DNA from: an uncultured Nocardioides sp.
GTDB taxonomy: Bacteria; Actinomycetota; Actinomycetes; Propionibacteriales; Nocardioidaceae
Reading direction: 5' to 3'
DNA length: 30,255 bases
Assembly: GCF_946885725.1 (NCBI RefSeq)
Contig: NZ_CAMPGZ010000018.1
Span: forward strand, 1 to 30,255
Each line of letters starts with the position of its first letter. The stretch's first letter is position 1. The notes below the pieces were generated by a model, which ran no database searches, had not been told where the DNA came from, and worked only from the letters and a program-made list of their open reading frames with translations. Below, piece by piece: positions 23,899 to 30,255 of this stretch. The translations under genes were made by a program, and so were the position numbers.

Positions 23899-25185
23899 TC
23901 AGGACTGGCCGGCGAGCTGGGTGGCCTTGTCGGCCGCCTCGGACAGCGCCTCGTCGACGGGCTTCTCGCCGAAGATCACCGACGACGAGTACGCGTCGCG
24001 GAACGTCTGCCAGATCTCGATCGAGTTGGGCACGTTGGGCACCTCGACGGTCCGCGAGGCCTGGTCGGCGAACTCGGCGTACTCCGGGTTCTTCTCGAAG
24101 TAGTCCGGGTAGGTCTCGGCGAGGTTCTCGCGCAGCGGCATCTGCCCGGTCTGCTCGAGCAGCTCGCCGTCCTGCTCCTCGCTGGTGGCGAACTTCAGGA
24201 CCTCCCACGCCGTGCCGCGGTTCTCGCACGCGGAGTAGAGGGCGATGTTCTTGGCGTCGGAGAACGTGTAGGTCTCTTCCGGGCTGGTGCCCGAAGAGGT
24301 CGGCACCGGCGCGGCGCCCCAGTTGACCTTGTCGCCGTAGACCGCGATCGCCCACGGCCCGACGATCGCCATCGCGGCCTTCTCGTCGGCGAAGGAGTCA
24401 CCGTTGTAGACCTCCTTCTGCGCGAGGCCGTCGGCGTACATCTGCGCCCAGAAGTCGGCGACCGTCCTGCCCTCTTCGGAGTCGAACGTCGCCTCGCCGT
24501 CCTCGACGAGCTGCTTGCCGCCGGTCTCGGCGGCGTACAGCGGGTAGAAGTCGAACCAGGACTGGAAGAACTCGCTCGACGGTGCCGGCCAGATCGCGGC
24601 GTCGGCCGCGCCGCTGTCGACGATCTTGCGCGAGGTCTCGAGGAACTCGTCGTGGGTGGCGAGCGGCGGGTTCTCCGGGTCGACGCCCGCCTTCTTGAGC
24701 AGGTCCTTGTTGTAGAAGATCATCACCGGGTTGGACTTCCAGGGGATCTGGTAGTACTTCCCGTCTTCGGACGTGTACTGCTCGGCGACGTCTCCGCTGC
24801 GCTGCTCGACGTAGTCGGAACCGCCCTCGAAGTCGTCGAGCGGGACGAGCCCGCCCTGCTTCTGGAACTGGGGTACGGCGGCGGGTGAGGTGTTGAACAC
24901 CAGGCACGGCGCGTTGCCGGCGGTGATGGCGGCGCCGATGACCTCCTCGGAGGTCTTGCCGGCCGGGATCTCCTGGGCGGTGACCTTCTGGTCGGGGTGC
25001 TCGGCGTTCCACTCCTTCACCATCGCCTTGCCCCAGGCGACCTCTTCGGGGTTGTTGGAGAGCCAGACCTTGATCGGCCCGGTGGACTCGGTCGCCCCGG
25101 AGTCCCCGGAGTCTCCGCCGCATGCTGCGGCGGTCATCCCGAGAGCGAGGGCGACCAGGGAGGTGGTGATCTTCCTGGTCCTCAT
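23899..25185 (-). CDS. Sugar ABC transporter substrate-binding lipoprotein
   Basis: 428 aa. A short basic n-region (MRTRK), a hydrophobic core and lipobox MTAAAC with lipidated C22 are followed by a Gly/Asp/Ser linker. The mature protein begins IKVWLSNNPEEVAW and looks like an SBP family 1 extracellular sugar-binding protein: NTSPAAVPQFQKQGGLVPLDD and FYNKDLLKKAGVDPENPP are typical. It would capture the oligosaccharide outside the membrane for the two permeases. GGAG lies 9 bases before the ATG. The gap to lacI contains inverted repeats but no copy of the lacI palindrome. Confidence 0.93.
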   Translation of the reverse strand: MRTRKITTSLVALALGMTAAACGGDSGDSGATESTGPIKVWLSNNPEEVAWGKAMVKEWNAEHPDQKVTAQEIPAGKTSEEVIGAAITAGNAPCLVFNTSPAAVPQFQKQGGLVPLDDFEGGSDYVEQRSGDVAEQYTSEDGKYYQIPWKSNPVMIFYNKDLLKKAGVDPENPPLATHDEFLETSRKIVDSGAADAAIWPAPSSEFFQSWFDFYPLYAAETGGKQLVEDGEATFDSEEGRTVADFWAQMYADGLAQKEVYNGDSFADEKAAMAIVGPWAIAVYGDKVNWGAAPVPTSSGTSPEETYTFSDAKNIALYSACENRGTAWEVLKFATSEEQDGELLEQTGQMPLRENLAETYPDYFEKNPEYAEFADQASRTVEVPNVPNSIEIWQTFRDAYSSSVIFGEKPVDEALSEAADKATQLAGQS

Positions 25186-25216
25186 GGTGGTGTGCTCCGT
25201 TCTGGACTGGTCGAGC

Positions 25217-25247
25217 GGTGACGGTCACCTGTCTGGGTAGTTCCCAG
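25217..25247. promoter_or_regulatory. Two inverted repeats in the lacI-binding protein gap
   Basis: GGTGAC-G-GTCACC (25217-25229) is a perfect 6+6 palindrome, and CTGGG-TAGTT-CCCAG (25233-25247) is a 5-base stem with a 5-base loop. They lie back to back in an 83-base gap upstream of the binding-protein gene. They could be operators, an mRNA stem, or a partial terminator that lowers transport gene readthrough. Confidence 0.4.
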
Positions 25248-25268
25248 GGATCTGTGGGTTGAGCGGGT

Positions 25269-26300
25269 TCAGCGACGGACGGGTGGTGCGGTGGAGCCGC
25301 GGACGACGAGGGTCGGCGGCGCGAGCTCGGGCTCCTTGGACTCACTGCCTTCTTCGTGGCCGGCGATCAGCCCGAGGAGGCGGCGGGCCGCGGCGCCGCC
25401 CCACGCGACGACGTCGGTCGCGACGCTGGTGAGGGAAGGCTGGACGTGCGCGGCCAGCTCGGTGTCCTCGTAGCCGACGACCGAGAGCTCGCCCGGGACG
25501 TCGACGCCGCGGCCGTGCGCGACGGCGAGGCCGGCGATCGCCATGACGTCGTTGGCGTAGACGATCGCAGTCGGCGGCTCGACAAGGTCGAGAAGCGTGC
25601 GAGTCGCGGCGGCGCCGGACTCGGCGGAGAAGTCGGTCTCCACGCACGGCCCCTCGGGCAGTCCCGCGGCGGCGAGGGTGTCGGCCCAGGCGCGCTTGCG
25701 GGAGGTGCCGTGGACGTAGGCTGCCGGCCCGGCGACGTGGGCGACGCGGGTGTGGCCGAGGTCGATCAGGTGCTGCACGGCGGCGGCGATGCCGGGCTTG
25801 TCGTCGACGCCGACGGCGGGGAAGAACGTGTCGGGCAGCGCCGGGCCCACAACCACGGCCGGCAGCCCGAGCTCCGCCAGCAGTGCCGGTCGTGGGTCGT
25901 CGACGAGCAGGTCGGTGACGAACACCCCGTCGACCCGGCCGCCGTGGGCCAGCCGCCGGTAGCTGTCGTGCTCGTGCTGCTGCTCCCCGACGACCTGGAG
26001 CAGCAGGGCGTAGTCGTGCGCCGCCAGCTCCTGCTCCACCCCGGCGATGAACGACGGGAAGAACGGGTCCGCCCGCAGCGTCTCGGGCTTGCGCGCCAGC
26101 ACCAGCCCGACCGCGAACGCCCGGGACACCGACAGCGCCCGCGCCCGCGAGCTCGGCGTCCACCCCAGCTCCCGCGCCGCCGCCAGGATCCGCTCCCGCG
26201 TCTCCGCCGCAACCCCCGGCCGGTTGTTCAGCGCGAACGAGACCGCACCCTTCGACACCCCCGCAGCACGGGCGACGTCGCTGATGGTGGGCCTGCTCAC
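25269..26300 (-). CDS. LacI family transcriptional regulator of the sugar operon
   Basis: 343 aa from the GTG at 26300, which begins VSRPTISDVA as family members do. A GTG at 26309 is in frame but lies inside the -10 region, so 26300 is preferred. The N-terminal helix-turn-helix and hinge helix (TISDVARAAGVSKGAVSFALN, then RARALS) bind DNA. The C-terminal periplasmic-binding-like fold ends with STAPPVRR and would bind the sugar inducer. The palindrome TAAACCGGTTTA overlaps its own promoter, implying autorepression. With no second copy found before the transport genes, much of the operon may be driven from this promoter. Confidence 0.92.
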   Translation of the reverse strand: MSRPTISDVARAAGVSKGAVSFALNNRPGVAAETRERILAAARELGWTPSSRARALSVSRAFAVGLVLARKPETLRADPFFPSFIAGVEQELAAHDYALLLQVVGEQQHEHDSYRRLAHGGRVDGVFVTDLLVDDPRPALLAELGLPAVVVGPALPDTFFPAVGVDDKPGIAAAVQHLIDLGHTRVAHVAGPAAYVHGTSRKRAWADTLAAAGLPEGPCVETDFSAESGAAATRTLLDLVEPPTAIVYANDVMAIAGLAVAHGRGVDVPGELSVVGYEDTELAAHVQPSLTSVATDVVAWGGAAARRLLGLIAGHEEGSESKEPELAPPTLVVRGSTAPPVRR

Positions 26301-26307
26301 CTCCGCC

Positions 26308-26336
26308 ACTAAACCGGTTTAGATGCTCAGCGTCAA
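26308..26336 (-). promoter_or_regulatory. lacI promoter with embedded LacI-type operator TAAACCGGTTTA
   Basis: On the minus strand TTGACG (26331-26336), a 17-base spacer and TTTAGT (26308-26313) are followed by 7 bases and the GTG at 26300. The perfect 12-base palindrome at 26310-26321, with the central CG typical of LacI-family sites, overlaps the -10 and spacer. Bound repressor would block RNA polymerase. Confidence 0.75.
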
Positions 26337-26429
26337 GGGTCCCGTCCACCGTCCGTCGGTTCCTTCCCGCGGAGCGGGACCGCCGAGGAGTCACTAAATC
26401 CGCGCAGTGGGCGGCGTGTCGCGGCACAA

Positions 26430-26505
26430 CTGACCCCTCGCCGGAGCGGGTGATCGAGGGTGGTCTCGACAGGCTCGACACCCCGGGCGGGGTGCCCAGG
26501 GTCAG
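26430..26505. repeat. Actinobacterial intergenic repeat with inverted ends
   Basis: The core GGTGGTCTCGACAGGCTCGAC (26459-26479; 21 bases) is the kind of string scattered through intergenic regions of Nocardioides, Arthrobacter and relatives; on the other strand it translates to the telltale VEPVETT. CTGACCC (26430-26436) and GGGTCAG (26499-26505) form inverted ends; the right one includes the phosphatase stop codon. It sits at the operon end next to the sugar island. Confidence 0.6.
26479..26494 (-). terminator. Probable terminator of the pyrH-cdsA-phosphatase unit
   Basis: CACCCCG-GG-CGGGGTG is a 7-bp GC stem with a tight loop, 7 bases beyond the histidine phosphatase stop on the minus strand. 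No U-tract follows. Confidence 0.5.
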
Positions 26506-27032
26506 AGGGGGTTTCCCGGAAAGACCTTCCAGACATCGGGCATCCGCAGCGCGGCCCAGGCCTCCAGGTCGGGCTCCTCCCCCGTCAGCACGGCCCGGAG
26601 CAGGGTCCAGGCGGTGCCGTGGCCGACCAGGACGACGTCCTCGTCCGGGTGCCTAACGAGGATCTCCCGGACCGCCGGCACGAGTCGCGCCTCGAGGTCG
26701 GCGAGCGGCTCCCACTCGGGCAGCGCCCGATCGGTCGGGCGTGCGAACACGCGACGTACAGCGTCGCGGAAATCGGCCGGGTCGTCGAACCAGTGCGGCC
26801 CGCGGCGGTGCTCGGCGAGCGCGTCGACGACCGGCACGTCGGCGCCGCGGATGCGGCGGGCGGTGGCGACGGCCTTGGGCTCGGGGCTGGTGTACCAGGC
26901 GTCCGTGTCCGGCAGCAGTGGCCGGAGGGCGTCGATCGCGGGCAGCGCGTCGTCGGCCAGCTCCCAGGTCTCCGGCGGGGTGTCCGGGTCGGGCGTGGAG
27001 CGGCCGTGGCGCACCAGCCATACCGCCGGCAT
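26502..27032 (-). CDS. Histidine phosphatase family protein
   Basis: 176 aa. The RHG motif VRHGRST is at residues 7-13 and its His is the phosphorylated nucleophile. A second His in VLVGHGTAW lies near residue 141, as in the two-histidine phosphoglycerate mutase-like superfamily. The protein is small and lacks insertions that would tell the substrate; nucleotide, sugar phosphate or phosphoprotein targets are all possible. The ATG overlaps the cdsA stop by one base (TGATG), so it is coupled to cdsA. It ends the core operon just before a hairpin. Confidence 0.88.
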   Translation of the reverse strand: MPAVWLVRHGRSTPDPDTPPETWELADDALPAIDALRPLLPDTDAWYTSPEPKAVATARRIRGADVPVVDALAEHRRGPHWFDDPADFRDAVRRVFARPTDRALPEWEPLADLEARLVPAVREILVRHPDEDVVLVGHGTAWTLLRAVLTGEEPDLEAWAALRMPDVWKVFPGNPL

Positions 27033-27928
27033 CAGAAGTAGACCAGGTAGTGGAGGAGCAGGTAGGTGGGTGCGGCGGTGGCCAGGAGCGAGTCGAGCCG
27101 GTCCATCAGGCCGCCGTGGCCGGGGATGATCTGGCTCATGTCCTTGATGCCGAGGTCGCGCTTGATCACCGACTCGCAGAGGTCGCCGAGGGTGGCGCAG
27201 ACGACGGCGACGAGGCCGAGCACGACGCCGACCCACCAGTCGCCGTCGAGGAGGTAGGCGACGACGAGCCAGCCGACGACGACGCAGAAGACCGTCGAGC
27301 CGGCGAAGCCCTCCCACGACTTCTTCGGCGAGATCACCGGCGCCATCGGGTGCTTGCCGAACAGCACGCCGGCGACGTAGCCGCCGATGTCCGAGGCGAT
27401 GGTGACGAGCACGAACACGACGATCGCCAGCTCGCCGCGGTCCTCGGCCAGCATCAGCGCGACGAAGCCGCCGAGGAACGGCACGTAGAACGTCGTGAAC
27501 GCGGTGGCCGTGACGTCGCGTACGTAGCCGGCGACGCCACCGCGCAGGCGCCACAGCATCGCCGCGAGCACGGTCACGGCGGTCGCCGTACCGAGGGCGG
27601 GGGCGCCCCAGATGTACGCCGCCAGCACCATGACCACGCCGCCGACGATGAGCGGGTCGCGGACCAGCTTGATCTCGCGGGTGGCGAACGCCTGCCCGAG
27701 CTCCCACACCGCCACCGCGACCGCGGCGCAGACGATGAGCATGAAGCCCGGCTTCCAGAAGTACAGCGACGCCGCGATGGCGGCGAGCAGCACGACGGCC
27801 GAGCCGATGGCGGCGGGGAGGTCGCGGCCGGCGCGGCTGGGCTTCTTCGCCGGGGCGTCGGGGGTCGCCGGCGTCGGGGCAGGGCTGTGCTGCGCCCCGG
27901 CCGCCGGGGTCTCCTCGGGGGTGCTCAT
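27032..27928 (-). CDS. cdsA: Phosphatidate cytidylyltransferase
   Basis: 298 aa. A Pro/Ala-rich cytoplasmic N-terminus of about 40 residues is followed by multiple membrane helices. The C-terminal signature ESVIKRDLGIKDMSQIIPGHGG(L)MDRLD contains the conserved Lys, Asp and His-Gly-Gly residues of CdsA, and SDIGGYVAG.FGKHPMAPVISPKKSWEG lies before it. The enzyme makes CDP-diacylglycerol from phosphatidic acid and CTP at the membrane, the branch point to all major phospholipids. It is 22 bases after frr. The SD before the ATG is poor, so translation may depend on the upstream gene. Confidence 0.95.
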   Translation of the reverse strand: MSTPEETPAAGAQHSPAPTPATPDAPAKKPSRAGRDLPAAIGSAVVLLAAIAASLYFWKPGFMLIVCAAVAVAVWELGQAFATREIKLVRDPLIVGGVVMVLAAYIWGAPALGTATAVTVLAAMLWRLRGGVAGYVRDVTATAFTTFYVPFLGGFVALMLAEDRGELAIVVFVLVTIASDIGGYVAGVLFGKHPMAPVISPKKSWEGFAGSTVFCVVVGWLVVAYLLDGDWWVGVVLGLVAVVCATLGDLCESVIKRDLGIKDMSQIIPGHGGLMDRLDSLLATAAPTYLLLHYLVYF

Positions 27929-27950
27929 CGCGTCCAGATGCTCGGTCCGG

Positions 27951-28508
27951 TCAGACCTCGAGCAGCTCGGCTTCCTTGTGCTTGAGCATCTCGTCGATGA
28001 CGTCGACGTGCTTCTTGGTGAGGGCGTCGAGGCGCTTCTCGGCGCCGGTCACGTCGTCCTTGCCGATCTCGCCGTCCTTCTCGAGACGCTCGAGGGCCTG
28101 CTTGGCATGGCGGCGGATGTTGCGCACCGAGATGCGACCCTCCTCGGCCTTGGCCTTGGCGAGCTTGATGTACTCCTTGCGGCGCTCCTCGGTGAGCTCG
28201 GGGAACACCACGCGGATGGTCTTGCCGTCGTCGGTGGGGTTCACGCCGAGGTCGGAGTCGCGAATGGCCTTCTCGATCGCGGAGAGCGCGCTCATGTCGT
28301 AGGGCGCCACGATGATCACGCGAGCCTCGGGAGCTGTGAACGAGGCGAGCTGCTGCAGCGGCGTCGGCGTGCCGTAGTAGTCGGCCGTCAGCTTGTGGAA
28401 CATCTGCGGGTTGGCGCGGCCGGTGCGGATCGCCGCGAAGTCCTCACGCGTCACGGCCACGGCCTTGTCCATCTTGGCGTCGGCCTCGTTGAGGGTCTCG
28501 TTGATCAC
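27951..28508 (-). CDS. frr: Ribosome recycling factor
   Basis: 185 aa, exactly the usual length, from the GTG at 28508 with AAGGAG 5 bases upstream. RRF has a three-helix bundle and a small beta domain: FAAIRTGRANPQMF near residues 24-37, the central PTPLQQLASF, and the C-terminal helix VRNIRRHAKQALERLEKDG. With EF-G it splits post-termination ribosomes. It follows pyrH after 64 bases that contain a stable hairpin. Confidence 0.96.
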   Translation of the reverse strand: MINETLNEADAKMDKAVAVTREDFAAIRTGRANPQMFHKLTADYYGTPTPLQQLASFTAPEARVIIVAPYDMSALSAIEKAIRDSDLGVNPTDDGKTIRVVFPELTEERRKEYIKLAKAKAEEGRISVRNIRRHAKQALERLEKDGEIGKDDVTGAEKRLDALTKKHVDVIDEMLKHKEAELLEV

Positions 28509-28551
28509 GGCTGCTCCTTGGTCGTAGTCGTGCGACGGCGCGGCGGGTCGT

Positions 28552-28569
28552 GGCGAGCGGACGCTCGCC
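28552..28569 (-). other. Stable hairpin between pyrH and frr
   Basis: GGCGAGC-GGAC-GCTCGCC is a perfect 7-bp stem with a 4-base loop, just after the pyrH stop and 44 bases before the frr start. It could reduce readthrough, block exonucleases or mark an RNA processing point. There is no U-tract. Confidence 0.5.
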
Positions 28570-28572
28570 GGG

Positions 28573-29289
28573 TCAGACGTCCCGGGAGACCGTCGTACCG
28601 ATCTTCTCACCTGCGACGACTCGGGCGATGTTGCCCTCTTCGGACAGGTTGAACACGATCATGTCGATGTCGTTGTCGCGGCACAGGCTCACCGACGTCG
28701 CATCGGCCACCTTGAGGCCGCGGGTGAGGAACTCGTCGTAGCTGAGCGAGTCGAACTTCACCGCGTGCGGGTTGCTCGCCGGGTCGGAGTCGTAGACGCC
28801 GTCGACCCCCTGCTTGCCCATGAGGATGACCTGGGCGCCGATCTCGAGCGCGCGCTGGGCGGCGACGGTGTCGGTGGAGAAGTACGGCATGCCGGCGCCG
28901 GCGCCGAAGATGACCACACGGCCCTTCTCGAGGTGCCGCATCGCGCGGCGCGGGATGTAGGGCTCGGCGACCTGGCCCATTGTGATGGCCGTCTGCACGC
29001 GGGTCTCGACGCCCTGCTTCTCGAGGAAGTCCTGCAGCGCCAGGCAGTTCATGACCGTGCCGAGCATGCCCATGTAGTCCGCGCGGGACCGGTCCATGCC
29101 GCGCTGCTGCAGCTCGGCGCCGCGGAAGAAGTTGCCGCCGCCGACCACGACCGCCACCTGGACACCCGTGCGGACCACCCCCGCGATCTCACGGGCGATG
29201 GCGTTGACGACGTCGGGGTCCACCCCGACCTTGCCGCCGCCGAACACCTCGCCGGAGAGCTTGAGCAGAACGCGTCGGTATGCCGTCAC
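28573..29289 (-). CDS. pyrH: UMP kinase
   Basis: 238 aa from the GTG at 29289. [10 protein letters not shown] (9-18) binds phosphate, GGGNFFRG (about 50-57) is the UMP/phosphate loop, and [11 protein letters not shown] and [19 protein letters not shown] are family segments of the amino-acid kinase fold. It phosphorylates UMP to UDP; bacterial PyrH is hexameric, activated by GTP and inhibited by UTP. It lies downstream of tsf across 127 bases that hold a promoter-like hexamer, a hairpin and a small overlapping ORF. The gene's own SD is weak. Confidence 0.96.
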   Translation of the reverse strand: MTAYRRVLLKLSGEVFGGGKVGVDPDVVNAIAREIAGVVRTGVQVAVVVGGGNFFRGAELQQRGMDRSRADYMGMLGTVMNCLALQDFLEKQGVETRVQTAITMGQVAEPYIPRRAMRHLEKGRVVIFGAGAGMPYFSTDTVAAQRALEIGAQVILMGKQGVDGVYDSDPASNPHAVKFDSLSYDEFLTRGLKVADATSVSLCRDNDIDMIVFNLSEEGNIARVVAGEKIGTTVSRDV

Positions 29290-29360
29290 AGGCGATCCCT
29301 TCGGGTGGTGTTGTCGTGGTACGGCGAGAGGCCGGCCCCGAGCGCGTTGGTGTGCTGCAC
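29286..29360 (-). CDS. 24-aa upstream ORF overlapping the pyrH start
   Basis: The GTG at 29360 has GGGAGG 8 bases upstream (29369-29374), and its TGA overlaps the pyrH GTG (GTGA). The peptide would begin [15 protein letters not shown] and has no known family. Its SD lies in the stem GAGGCCGG/CCGGCCTC (29365-29372 with 29328-29335), whose other arm is within the ORF. This arrangement could couple pyrH translation to initiation at the small ORF. Confidence 0.4.
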   Translation of the reverse strand: MQHTNALGAGLSPYHDNTTRRDRL

Positions 29361-29379
29361 GGAACCGGCCTCCCTGCGA

Positions 29380-29411
29380 GTTCGTCGACGTGTGCGTCGA
29401 CCCGAACCCTA
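29380..29411 (-). promoter_or_regulatory. Hairpin and -10-like hexamer in the tsf-pyrH gap
   Basis: The stem GTCGACG-TGTG-CGTCGAC (29384-29401) extends through GTTC/GAAC with a 2-base bulge to 29380-29407. Beside it TAGGGT (29406-29411, minus) matches the prpE -10. The first could be a tsf terminator, the second a separate pyrH promoter with a leader of about 110 nt. No clear -35 is seen. Confidence 0.4.
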
Positions 29412-29416
29412 TCCCG

Positions 29417-30229
29417 TCAGGCGCCGACCTCGAACCGGGCGAAACGCTTGATAGAGACGCCGGCCTCGTCGAGGACGGCCTTGACCGACTTCTTGCTCTC
29501 CTGGACGGAGGGCTGGTCGAGGAGGGCGACCTCCTTGAAGAAGCCGTTGAGGCGCCCCTCGATGATCTTGGGCAGCGCCTGCTCGGGCTTGCCCTCCTCA
29601 CGGGCGGTGGCCTCGGCGATCGCGCGCTCCTTCTCGACGATGTCGCTGGGGACTTCGTCGCGGGAGACGTACGTCGGGCGCATGGCCGCAACCTGCATGG
29701 CGGCGGCGCGGGCGGCCTCCTCGTTGCCACCGTCGTACTCGACGAGCACGCCGACGGCCGGCGGCAGGTCGGCCGCGCGGCGGTGCATGTAGGTGACGGT
29801 CGGGCCCTCGAAGTAGGCGACGCGGCCGAGCTCGATCTTCTCGCCGATCTTGACGGCGAGCTCCTCGACGACCTCGCCGACGGTCTTGTCACCGAGCTTG
29901 GCGGCCTTGAGCGCCTCGGCGTCGGCGGCCTTCGCCTCGTTGGCGACCTCGGCGATCTGCTGGGCCACGGCGACGAACTCGTCGTTCTTCGCCACGAAGT
30001 CCGTCTCGCTGTTGAGCTCGACCAGCGCGCCACCGGCGGTGGCCACCAGGCCCGCGGAGGCGGTGCGCTCCTCGCCGCGCTTCTTCATCTTGTCCTGGCC
30101 CTTGACGCGCAGGATCTCGACGGCCTTGTCGAAGTCGCCGTCGGCCTCGGTGAGCGCCTTCTTCGCGTCCATCATGCCCGCGCCGGTCTGGTCGCGGAGC
30201 TTCTTGACGTCGGCAGCGGTGATTGCCAT
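29417..30229 (-). CDS. tsf: Elongation factor Ts
   Basis: 270 aa, complete. The N-terminal UBA-like domain includes [16 protein letters not shown] (11-26), the first Ts signature. The second signature [15 protein letters not shown] lies around 71-85, with the TDFV residues that insert into EF-Tu and displace Mg and GDP. The C-terminal dimer-like module ends RFARFEVGA. It regenerates EF-Tu-GTP during translation. GGGAG lies 9 bases before the ATG. rpsB would be expected just outside the right edge. Confidence 0.96.
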   Translation of the reverse strand: MAITAADVKKLRDQTGAGMMDAKKALTEADGDFDKAVEILRVKGQDKMKKRGEERTASAGLVATAGGALVELNSETDFVAKNDEFVAVAQQIAEVANEAKAADAEALKAAKLGDKTVGEVVEELAVKIGEKIELGRVAYFEGPTVTYMHRRAADLPPAVGVLVEYDGGNEEAARAAAMQVAAMRPTYVSRDEVPSDIVEKERAIAEATAREEGKPEQALPKIIEGRLNGFFKEVALLDQPSVQESKKSVKAVLDEAGVSIKRFARFEVGA

Positions 30230-30255
30230 GTCTGTGCACTCCCTCGTGCTGGGTG

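Noticed and set aside
26301..26309. lacI start at GTG 26309
   Set aside because: That codon falls in the predicted -10 and next to the operator, so it would lie upstream of the transcription start. Family alignment supports VSRPTISDV from 26300.
26333..26536. 67-codon minus-strand frame containing VEPVETT
   Set aside because: This is the translation of a dispersed intergenic repeat. It overlaps the phosphatase gene end and has no SD.

Overview
The window is very GC-rich, uses GTG starts freely, and has several genes with no Shine-Dalgarno (SD) but a TANNNT-type -10 hexamer 6-7 nt before the start codon. It carries the tsf-pyrH-frr-cdsA...rlmN chromosomal core order of Actinobacteria. Together with the family content (DUF1876, RIO kinase, twin-arginine lipoprotein) this points to a high-GC actinomycete, most likely Nocardioidaceae-like (Nocardioides or a relative). 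That placement is inference. I see no rRNA, tRNA, CRISPR array, prophage or transposase.

1-6911 is a polyamine/amine module. A minus-strand operon potD-potA-potB-potC encodes a spermidine/putrescine-type ABC importer and runs by 4-base overlap into an FAD-dependent amine oxidoreductase cut by the window edge. Divergent from potD, an Lrp/AsnC regulator is followed by a second oxidoreductase of the same family, whose only well-placed start is a CTG overlapping the lrp stop. Import, oxidation and probable ligand-responsive control therefore lie together.

7031-16492 holds mostly single genes: a membrane PAS-GGDEF-EAL c-di-GMP protein, propionyl-CoA synthetase (prpE), a secreted M1 metallopeptidase, a RIO-type kinase with an unusual structured leader and upstream small ORF, a MaoC-type hydratase, a SAM methyltransferase, a long LOG-family nucleotide hydrolase and a DUF1876 protein.

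16586-30229 is the translation/phospholipid core, read on the minus strand: tsf, pyrH, frr, cdsA, a histidine phosphatase, then rlmN. About 9 kb lies between the phosphatase and rlmN: a LacI-family regulator with a perfect palindromic operator inside its own promoter, an extracellular-sugar ABC importer (binding lipoprotein and two permeases), a large secreted carbohydrate-active protein of unrecognised family, a GH130 glycoside phosphorylase and an AGE-family sugar epimerase/isomerase. The set reads as uptake and phosphorolysis of a beta-mannoside-like oligosaccharide. It begins beside a repeat typical of actinobacterial intergenic regions.

Three small ORFs directly upstream of, and overlapping, real genes (potB, the RIO kinase gene, pyrH), two of them with their SD inside a predicted stem, are the least explained signals here.
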